Positions 15,599 through 20,526 of a DNA stretch of 20,526 nt are shown piece by piece. Under the pieces are notes generated by a model, which was not told the DNA's origin, did no database searches, and saw only the letters and a program-made list of their open reading frames with translations. Within the stretch, counting starts at the first letter, position 1, and each line of letters starts with the position of its first letter. Source of the stretch: a virus; IMG/VR virus record IMGVR_UViG_3300046462_000250, positions 1 through 20,526 of that record; one strand, 5' to 3'. The translations under genes were made by a program, and so were the position numbers.

Positions 15599-17200
15599 TT
15601 AAAATGGTAAACCAGCGATTGCATTTCCTACCGCACTAGCTGCATTAATTACAGGAGCTAAGAATGCATCAAGAACAGCATCTTGGCCTGGTGCTAATAG
15701 TCTTATCTTAAAAGTAGTTGTATATGAACCTTCTCTTATGTCATGAGAAACACCTTCAATAATCCAACTGTTATTAGATAGCACCTCATTACAAGATGGA
15801 GTGTTTGTCCATCTGCAAGGCGCTTGTGTTCCTATTTGAAAAGGATTCAGAACACTTAAACTCATATACCTAGCAAGATAAAGTAAAGGATGTGTATAAG
15901 AAGGATCACCCTGTACTTTTAGCTCTGCCGTAATAGGATTCCACGCAAGACTAACCAGATTATTAGTTATAGTATGGCTATGGACATATCTTAAAGCTCT
16001 CAATGGTCCAGAAGCCAATATGTCACTTCTATTAGCTGCAACAGCAAGATTAGTACCAAGTCTAATACCGCCATTTGTTGGAGTGTATAGATGAGGATTA
16101 GCTGACAAATTGGCTAAACATGGCGATGGTCCTCTATTTAATTGAGTTCCTGGCGCAGAACCACCACCAGCACCGCCAGCAGCATTTGCCCCAACACCAG
16201 TCCATCCTATAGTTGGCTTAAAATTAATAACTGGACTGTCACAACCACCATTCACTATATAATTAGCAATAGAGTTATTAGAATTAGCAGCACTTGAACC
16301 AGAACAAGGATCAATAGGACTTGCCAGAAATATTAATGTTCCATTAGCACCAGTTGTATGATCCATTATTACTCTAATACCAACTCCCTGTGGACTACCA
16401 GTATTAGCAAGATGCAATCTAGTCCATTCGTATATGCAAGCTAAAACAGTTCGGTTCCGACCTTCCCAAACTCTCCACATACCAAAATCTTCATCACACG
16501 TACCTGTGCCGTCTGTTTTAAAAGTAAATGGTATTTCGGTGTTACCACTAAACGCCACAAATTTTACAGCCACCGATCTTTCTTCACAAAGCGTTTCAAC
16601 TGCTGTACGAAAATGACATTCTATAGAACCATTATATTTTGAATCAACTAAAGTGGCTAAAGTGTCAACACAGTTTATTTTATACTTTATAGTTCCGGCA
16701 GAATAATCAACAGAAAAAGTCATCATTGTAAAAGAAACCCAAGGAGAAACACTTCCACCTGTTGGCTGAAAACCTCTTGGATTTTCTGCTGTTGTTACTG
16801 CCACTGAGCCACCACCGCAAACCGTAGAAACCCATCCCCATCTAATATAACACAATGAATCTGTTGCTGTACCAAGTCTTGTTACTCTCTCAAATATAAC
16901 ACTAAAGTCTCCACCTTCCTGATCCACAATTTCTATTTCTGCACCAGCACCATTAGATGTTCCAACTTGAAGTGATTTAACTACTGCTGGAAAAGAACCA
17001 TTACCAACGCCTATATCAACTGGATCACTTCCGTATATATCGAATGCTTCCCCGCCTAAGAATGCTTGTGCTTCAACAGCATCACCCGCACCCCTAATTT
17101 GAACTTGAACAAAAGGCGCAATACTAGGTTCTTCGATTGCCTTTTTTGTCAAATTGGGCGAAGCAACATTTCCACATAGTCCACTTAGATTACAAATCAT
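15599..17200 (-). CDS. Baseplate hub protein (gp27/gpD type)
   Basis: A 533-residue protein with the order expected of gp27/gpD-type hubs. The N-terminal beta domain reads VQVQIRGAG, SFPAVVKSLQVG and GAGAEIEIVDQEGGDF. A central helical insert contains CDEDFGMWRVWEGRNRTVLA, and the end has NSWIIEGVSHDIREGSYTTTFKIRL, the final strand pair typical of these hubs. The hub forms a trimer below the tail tube and docks the gp5 spike, the next gene downstream. About fourteen cysteines occur, many in near pairs, more than I would expect for this family. A Gly/Ala-rich loop (near 335-350) is probably disordered. The ATG is 2 bp after the stop of the gp53-like gene, with a weak GGG ribosome-binding site. 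Confidence 0.8.
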   Translation of the reverse strand: MICNLSGLCGNVASPNLTKKAIEEPSIAPFVQVQIRGAGDAVEAQAFLGGEAFDIYGSDPVDIGVGNGSFPAVVKSLQVGTSNGAGAEIEIVDQEGGDFSVIFERVTRLGTATDSLCYIRWGWVSTVCGGGSVAVTTAENPRGFQPTGGSVSPWVSFTMMTFSVDYSAGTIKYKINCVDTLATLVDSKYNGSIECHFRTAVETLCEERSVAVKFVAFSGNTEIPFTFKTDGTGTCDEDFGMWRVWEGRNRTVLACIYEWTRLHLANTGSPQGVGIRVIMDHTTGANGTLIFLASPIDPCSGSSAANSNNSIANYIVNGGCDSPVINFKPTIGWTGVGANAAGGAGGGSAPGTQLNRGPSPCLANLSANPHLYTPTNGGIRLGTNLAVAANRSDILASGPLRALRYVHSHTITNNLVSLAWNPITAELKVQGDPSYTHPLLYLARYMSLSVLNPFQIGTQAPCRWTNTPSCNEVLSNNSWIIEGVSHDIREGSYTTTFKIRLLAPGQDAVLDAFLAPVINAASAVGNAIAGLPF

Positions 17201-17202
17201 AA

Positions 17203-17535
17203 TTAACCCAAAACCGCAGGAATACGAAGCGTTGTCCCTGCCTTTAAATCGAAAACATCAAAAATATTATTAGCTTCCATTATCTTCCACCAAAAAGCAA
17301 TTAAATTAACTCCATATGCTCTCTTGGCAATTAAATCGGGACGAAACTCTTCTCCCGCACTAATAATCAAAAACTTATCAGTATTACTTGGAGCGAAAGT
17401 TGGCCTTTTATAAGTCTCATAGGTCAAAACTCTTTTATCACCCCAATAAATAAGTGTAGAATTAATATAACGACTTGTATTCGCTACAAAGTCAATATTC
17501 TTCACTCCTCTTGCTATTTCAATCGGTGTAGACAT
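17203..17535 (-). CDS. 53: gp53-like baseplate protein with LysM-like C-terminus
   Basis: A 110-residue protein. The C-terminal half (about 52-108) has a LysM-like pattern: FLIISAGEEFRPDLIAKRAYG, then FWWKIMEANNIFDVF and LKAGTTLRIP. The 'RPDLIA..YG..WW.I...N.I....L..G..L.IP' pattern matches that of T4 gp53 and related tail LysM proteins, in which the domain binds other baseplate proteins rather than peptidoglycan. Gene order (tube-initiator-like, gp53-like, hub, spike) supports the call. The protein is shorter than T4 gp53. The start has a GAGG Shine-Dalgarno sequence 7 nt upstream, and the gene is 11 bp from the upstream gene. Confidence 0.75.
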   Translation of the reverse strand: MSTPIEIARGVKNIDFVANTSRYINSTLIYWGDKRVLTYETYKRPTFAPSNTDKFLIISAGEEFRPDLIAKRAYGVNLIAFWWKIMEANNIFDVFDLKAGTTLRIPAVLG

Positions 17536-17546
17536 CTAATACCTCA

Positions 17547-18086
17547 TTAAAAACCAATAATCATGTTTGAATTTGGAAGTTCGCTTGTCGCATAAACAAC
17601 ATCCCAAGACAAATCAATATCAAACTTATAAGGAATCATAAAATCTTCATTCCAAGCTACATCTGTTGGATAGGTGATGCTATAAGATTTCAATATAACA
17701 CAAAGCGGACCAAAATTCTCGCCAGACCCAGCGGATAATATTTGTCCACAATCAATAGTGCAAATAGTTGGCGGTTGATAAGGTGTATTTCCAAATCCAG
17801 CTTGCGGATAAACTAAACTTGTAAATGCCTTTAATTGCTGCACTGCTTCAAATAATGTTTCTGTGTCAACAATAAGAATCTTCCACTTCATTGAAATTGA
17901 GCGATTTTCACCATGAGAAAATGTCTTAATTGGGAATGATCTACCAATAACAGATTCATCATTATAAGAAGCCGACTTGGAATCTGATATTTCTGGTAAA
18001 ATTCTTGGCTTTACTGTTGTTCCATTAATAGTTATACTGCAATTAATTGGTTGCAGTTGCCCATTATAATTAGTTGCTCTTGCCAT
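17547..18086 (-). CDS. Tail-tube-initiator-like baseplate protein (gp48/gp54 or gpU type)
   Basis: A 179-residue protein that looks like a tail-tube-fold adaptor. ITINGTTVKPRILPEISDSK is followed by YNDESVIGRSFPIKTFSHGE and RSISMKWKILI, then LKAFTSLVYPQAG, a PPTICTIDCG strand, and LCVILKSYSITYP with a final FDIDLSWDVVYA strand. The arrangement of an N-terminal strand pair, a 'GRS.PI..' turn, an L-Tyr-Pro helix end and a C-terminal beta hairpin fits proteins that start the tail tube above the hub (T4 gp48/gp54 or P2 gpU). I cannot say which. It is next to the gp53-like gene, as in related contractile systems. The ATG has an AAGGA Shine-Dalgarno sequence, with a 23-bp gap to the coiled-coil gene upstream. 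Confidence 0.5.
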   Translation of the reverse strand: MARATNYNGQLQPINCSITINGTTVKPRILPEISDSKSASYNDESVIGRSFPIKTFSHGENRSISMKWKILIVDTETLFEAVQQLKAFTSLVYPQAGFGNTPYQPPTICTIDCGQILSAGSGENFGPLCVILKSYSITYPTDVAWNEDFMIPYKFDIDLSWDVVYATSELPNSNMIIGF

Positions 18087-18109
18087 AGTGTCCTTATATT
18101 AGTAATGTT

Positions 18110-18583
18110 TCATTGACCTGGGGGTGGATTTATTCCCAACTTGTAAAGAATATAAGCAATAGCTATAAAAAATACACCCTGCACTACATGATTGAAAACA
18201 GTTTTAATTTTATCTGATATATTGCTTTTATGCTCTTCTAAATTTTTAGTACGATGTAATATGTCTATTATTGTATCTTCATGATCTGCAATCTCTTCTG
18301 TGTGCTTCTTAGACCCTATAAGCTCAATTATTTCCAATTTAGATGCCAAAATATCCAATCTATCATCAAGTTTACTGATAAGCTCATATGCTTTAGAACC
18401 ATTTTTAGCTTCTATAACATAAACTTTTGAAGCTAATTCATTATGCTCATCAATAAAATGCTCTAGTCTTTGACCTATCTGATTCTGACTATCAGCAATC
18501 ATCTTAACTCTCTCATCCACCCTGCTAGTTATGTTGATAATTTGTTTAATTTCTTCAATGAGGGTTTTTTCTATCTCGGACAT
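18110..18583 (-). CDS. Coiled-coil protein with C-terminal membrane segment
   Basis: A 157-residue protein, first in the baseplate operon. Residues 1-125 are a long charged coiled coil (for example SEIEKTLIEEIKQIINIT and SKLDDRLDILASKLEIIEL). Residues about 132-149 (HVVQGVFFIAIAYILYKLG) form one predicted transmembrane segment, followed by a short tail (INPPPGQ). This layout resembles the XhlA type of phage membrane protein (coiled coil plus C-terminal membrane helix), which is linked to lysis, but XhlA is shorter. A tail-tip membrane-contacting protein or an assembly chaperone is also possible. The start has a good GGGAG Shine-Dalgarno sequence 8 nt upstream and a CTAAATA promoter candidate further up, so its leader is normal, unlike several genes here. 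Confidence 0.65.
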   Translation of the reverse strand: MSEIEKTLIEEIKQIINITSRVDERVKMIADSQNQIGQRLEHFIDEHNELASKVYVIEAKNGSKAYELISKLDDRLDILASKLEIIELIGSKKHTEEIADHEDTIIDILHRTKNLEEHKSNISDKIKTVFNHVVQGVFFIAIAYILYKLGINPPPGQ

Positions 18584-18619
18584 CTATATTACTCCCATTC
18601 CATTTGGTGTTTGACAATG

Positions 18620-18626
18620 TATTTAG
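18620..18626 (-). promoter_or_regulatory. Late promoter-like CTAAATA for the baseplate operon
   Basis: CTAAATA on the minus strand ends 36 nt before the ATG at 18583. T4-type spacing would start transcription near 18614 and give a leader of about 31 nt that keeps the GGGAG ribosome-binding site at 18592..18596. This is the conventional promoter-to-gene spacing and a useful contrast to the sites 4-5 nt from their ATG. Confidence 0.55.
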
Positions 18627-18689
18627 GGGGAAATAAGAAAAGTAAGAAGTGTGATTCTATTTTTATATATACAATATCTTTTAATTTGG

Positions 18690-18696
18690 CTAAATA
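18690..18696 (+). promoter_or_regulatory. Late promoter-like CTAAATA, 4 nt before the ATG
   Basis: CTAAATA, CAAC, ATG precedes the gene at 18701. No Shine-Dalgarno sequence is present in the 40 nt before this start. It is divergent from the CTAAATA at 18620..18626, and the two together would drive both flanking late groups. Confidence 0.5.
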
Positions 18697-18700
18697 CAAC

Positions 18701-19108
18701 ATGGAAAATCAAAAAAATGATCTTGCTGTGCCACAAGTAGCAATGAATATTAGTGTTCCACCCACTCAAACTGATACTCAACTTATAGCAACAGAACAAG
18801 TAGTAGAACTTGTCAAAACGGTAATGGGTGATATAGATGTCGAAAAAAATGAAATACAAGAAGCATATGTGAACTTTGCTGAAATGGTCTTCAATGCAGG
18901 AGATGCAACTGGTGCTAGTAAAGAAGCTCTTGTTAATTTATTGAAGCTAAAATCAGACCTTATAGATAAAAAGACTAGAATGCTAGAAATGATGATGAAA
19001 GTTTATAATAAAGAAGGTCCAAAAACAGTTATAGCCCATCAACACAACGATTTTATAGATAAAAGAAAGCTCTTTTCTGATCTAGATAAAGAAGCAAAGG
19101 ATAAATAG
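18701..19108 (+). CDS. Small helical protein, possibly small terminase-like
   Basis: A 135-residue protein. The ATG at 18701 is preferred because the longer frame overlaps the opposite-strand coiled-coil gene and lacks a ribosome-binding site. After a disordered start (1-30, with ISVPPTQTDTQ) it is almost wholly helical: VVELVKTVMGDIDVEKNE, EALVNLLKLKSDLIDKKTRM and LEMMMKVYNKEG, then a polar end with IAHQHNDFIDKRKLFSDL. The length and the 'helix pair plus short C-terminal tail' resemble small terminase subunits (gp16) of T4-like phages, but no diagnostic residue is visible and no large terminase follows in the window. A structural or scaffolding role is equally possible. It is 4 bp from the next gene. 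CTAAATA lies 4 nt before the start. Confidence 0.55.
   Translation: MENQKNDLAVPQVAMNISVPPTQTDTQLIATEQVVELVKTVMGDIDVEKNEIQEAYVNFAEMVFNAGDATGASKEALVNLLKLKSDLIDKKTRMLEMMMKVYNKEGPKTVIAHQHNDFIDKRKLFSDLDKEAKDK
19101..19107 (+). promoter_or_regulatory. Late promoter-like ATAAATA, 5 nt before the ATG
   Basis: ATAAATA, GTATT, ATG precedes 19113. The element overlaps the upstream gene's end and encodes its last Lys and TAG stop. AAAGG at 19096..19100 is about 12 nt from the ATG, at the far edge for a Shine-Dalgarno sequence. Confidence 0.45.
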
Positions 19109-19112
19109 TATT

Positions 19113-20390
19113 ATGAGAAACAACTGGCAATATTGGATAGAAGCAGAAAATGCAGCGGGAAATCAAGCACCAGCTAGTGATCCTAATGCACCAGGACAAG
19201 GTGGCTCCATACCTCCACAACAACCCCCACAACAGCCACAACCAGGAGATGATCCTTCTGCTGCCGCTCAAGGTCCAGAAGATGATGCTAATAATGATCC
19301 AGAAAGTATAGAAACACCAGAACAAAATGCAAATAGTGATTATGAATCTTGGAAACACGATTTCATGGAAGCCGCAATTAAATGTGATAATGAAGAACTA
19401 GTTACCCTACTAAAATCAATCCGTGATCGTGATTTAGAAGCCTCACAACGCAAATTTGTTGAAGATAACATTCAAATCTTCATGTTTCGTCGTGATGATA
19501 ATGTTTTTAAAGCAAGTACACAAATTCGTAATGCAGTAAAGAAAGACTTAGATAGAACTAATCCAGGTACAACTCTAATGCAACACTTTAATCAAGCAAT
19601 AGAACAACAACCATTGCTATATCAAGGTATTATTAAGTTATCCGGTACTTTTGGCTGGAAACAAGACCTTCACCGTAAATGGTTGGCAGCTTTCTTTGGT
19701 GCAGTTCAAATAGGTGCAGGTTCTACAAATAAAGACCTTGTTTATTGTGGTGAAGATTATGACGTTAATATTTCAACAAGATTCACAACTCAGTTTGGAG
19801 AAATTAATCTTGGCAAATGGAGTTTGGTTTCTGATGATCCAACTAAGTATCTAAAACCAAATGAACGTGAAAGCCTATCAGAAGGAAGCCCAGAAGAAAA
19901 ACAGGTTCTAAGAAGAAAAATCATTCTGAAATCCATTGCAGAACATTATCGTAAACGTGCTTTCTTGATTCATGTATGCACCACAGATGGAACAATTTAT
20001 TCTATAGGATGGGATATTGGAAACAGCTTAATGGATGCTTATAAAGAAGGAAAAGTGGTTGTTCGTGGTAGGGAGAACGAAAACAAAGAAGTTCTAATTG
20101 GTGATGATGGAGCAATTATTCCAGTTATTGATTATAGTCTTTTCTTCGTTAAAGAAACTGGCGAAGTTGATGATGATGGAAGACCAGAAACAGAAGAAGT
20201 TCCTTTTATAGAACGTCGTGATAGTGTTCTATACTTGATTGCCGATCTAGATACACTAAAGATGGCTAGCGCAGGAATGAGTGGAATCTTCTTTAATTCC
20301 GTACCATATTCCGGCAATCCAAGTGAAATTAAGCAGTTACAGAGAAGTGTTCCTGGTCTTTATGAAATTATTGCGAAGCAAGTTGTTTAA
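19113..20390 (+). CDS. 425-residue protein of unknown function with leader motif and disordered linker
   Basis: I do not recognise this 425-residue protein. Residues 1-12 (MRNNWQYWIEAE) match the leader motif shared by other genes here. Residues about 13-78 are a disordered, acidic Pro/Gln/Ala/Asn-rich linker (for example PPQQPPQQPQPGDD). Residues 79-425 are a globular alpha/beta region with no catalytic motif that I can name. It includes DNEELVTLLKSIRDRDLEASQ, HFNQAIEQQPLLYQGIIK, SGTFGWKQDLHRKW, a beta region near VYCGEDYDVNIS, and an end with ADLDTLKMASAGMSGIFFNS. The leader-linker-domain order suggests a virion or capsid-packaged protein. It is 4 bp from the upstream gene and seems to share its transcription. 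An ATAAATA element lies 5 nt before the start. Confidence 0.7.
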   Translation: MRNNWQYWIEAENAAGNQAPASDPNAPGQGGSIPPQQPPQQPQPGDDPSAAAQGPEDDANNDPESIETPEQNANSDYESWKHDFMEAAIKCDNEELVTLLKSIRDRDLEASQRKFVEDNIQIFMFRRDDNVFKASTQIRNAVKKDLDRTNPGTTLMQHFNQAIEQQPLLYQGIIKLSGTFGWKQDLHRKWLAAFFGAVQIGAGSTNKDLVYCGEDYDVNISTRFTTQFGEINLGKWSLVSDDPTKYLKPNERESLSEGSPEEKQVLRRKIILKSIAEHYRKRAFLIHVCTTDGTIYSIGWDIGNSLMDAYKEGKVVVRGRENENKEVLIGDDGAIIPVIDYSLFFVKETGEVDDDGRPETEEVPFIERRDSVLYLIADLDTLKMASAGMSGIFFNSVPYSGNPSEIKQLQRSVPGLYEIIAKQVV

Positions 20391-20404
20391 TAAATAAACA
20401 TTAT

Positions 20405-20412
20405 TATAAATA
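20405..20412 (+). promoter_or_regulatory. T4-type late promoter-like TATAAATA, 5 nt before the ATG
   Basis: A perfect TATAAATA is followed by ATATC and the ATG at 20418. It overlaps a short AT inverted repeat (ATTATT at 20400..20405 with AATAAT at 20409..20414), which is too weak to call a terminator. No Shine-Dalgarno sequence is present. Confidence 0.6.
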
Positions 20413-20417
20413 ATATC

Positions 20418-20526
20418 ATGACAAAATCAAGAGACGACTGGAAAGAGGGCCACCCTATAAGTTTGGGTGAGCTTAGACGCTGGGCTTGGCAAATAGCGGT
20501 AGGTTCTTATAAACGTGGTTATTATT
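20418..20526 (+). CDS. Partial gene of unknown function, cut by window edge
   Basis: The frame opens with ATG at 20418 and stays open to the window edge, giving 36 residues that begin MTKSRDDWKEGH and include LGELRRWAWQIAVGSYKRG. It is 27 bp downstream of the 425-residue gene. The visible part is basic and Trp-rich, possibly an amphipathic helix. I cannot assign a family. The TATAAATA element supports this as a real start rather than a chance ATG. Confidence 0.55.
   Translation, partial: MTKSRDDWKEGHPISLGELRRWAWQIAVGSYKRGYY

Noticed and set aside
8423-18583. Type VI secretion or tailocin cluster
   Set aside because: Hub, spike, gp25 and gp6 occur in those systems too, but no T6SS-specific gene is visible, and the late promoters, fibre cluster and capsid-leader-like starts favour a phage. 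It is not fully excluded because capsid genes are outside the window.
18611-18640. Sigma-70-type promoter starting with TTGACA at 18611
   Set aside because: No acceptable -10 box lies 16-18 nt downstream, and the CTAAATA elements explain the gap better.
18470-18700. Longer N-terminus for the 18701 gene
   Set aside because: It overlaps the opposite-strand coiled-coil gene and the promoter gap; the CTAAATA before 18701 marks the likelier start.
20400-20414. Terminator hairpin after the 425-residue gene
   Set aside because: A 6-bp all-AT stem with a 3-nt loop and no T-run is too weak, and it overlaps the TATAAATA element of the next gene.

Overview
The window is a late structural locus of an uncultivated, AT-rich tailed phage of the T4-like (contractile-tail) type. 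The basis is a continuous set of baseplate genes in T4-like order: a gp53-type LysM wedge protein, a gp27/gpD-type hub, a gp5-type OB-fold spike, gp25, gp6 and a large gp7/gpI-type wedge. Many start codons are preceded by TATAAATA-like sequences that match the T4-type late promoter. All three stop codons are used, so the code is standard. I cannot name the host. No capsid, portal, sheath or clearly identified terminase gene is visible, so a related injection machine is not formally excluded, but the promoter type and fibre cluster fit a phage.

Layout. 18583 down to 8423 (minus strand) is the baseplate operon of eight tightly packed genes: a coiled-coil membrane protein, a tube-initiator-like protein, gp53-like, hub, gp5-like spike, gp25, gp6 and a 986-residue wedge protein. 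A plus-strand gene of unknown function (7729..8436) interrupts the minus-strand series. From 7697 down to position 1 (minus strand) lies a fibre/adhesin and accessory series: a fibre-like structural protein, a 90-residue protein resembling the RNA polymerase alpha C-terminal domain, a fibre protein, a glycosyltransferase-like protein, a coiled-coil protein, a candidate ADP-ribosyltransferase-fold protein, two PKD-domain adhesins sharing an N-terminal module, an extreme Gly/His/Lys/Met- and Ser-Pro-rich repeat protein, and a third copy of the N-terminal module cut by the window edge. From 18701 rightwards (plus strand) are a small helical protein, a 425-residue protein with a disordered linker and a partial gene. 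The 117-bp gap at 18584..18700 holds divergent late-promoter candidates. No stretch over 300 bp lacks a gene, and I see no tRNA, CRISPR array or insertion sequence.

How the parts may work together. The baseplate genes build the hub, spike and wedges. The PKD/propeller proteins and fibre proteins probably decorate the baseplate or tail for host binding, perhaps modified by the glycosyltransferase-like protein. Two patterns cut across annotation. (1) Eight genes have a TAAATA element ending only 4-5 nt before the ATG, mostly without a Shine-Dalgarno sequence, so a T4-type late promoter there would start transcription at or beside the start codon and give leaderless mRNAs. (2) Four or five otherwise unrelated proteins start with a common signature, [FW][KQ]x[FWY][ILM]E, that resembles the T4 capsid-targeting leader of internal proteins. 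They include the ADP-ribosyltransferase-like and alpha-CTD-like proteins, which suggests cargo packaged in the head and injected with the DNA. Both are inferences from sequence pattern and need testing.
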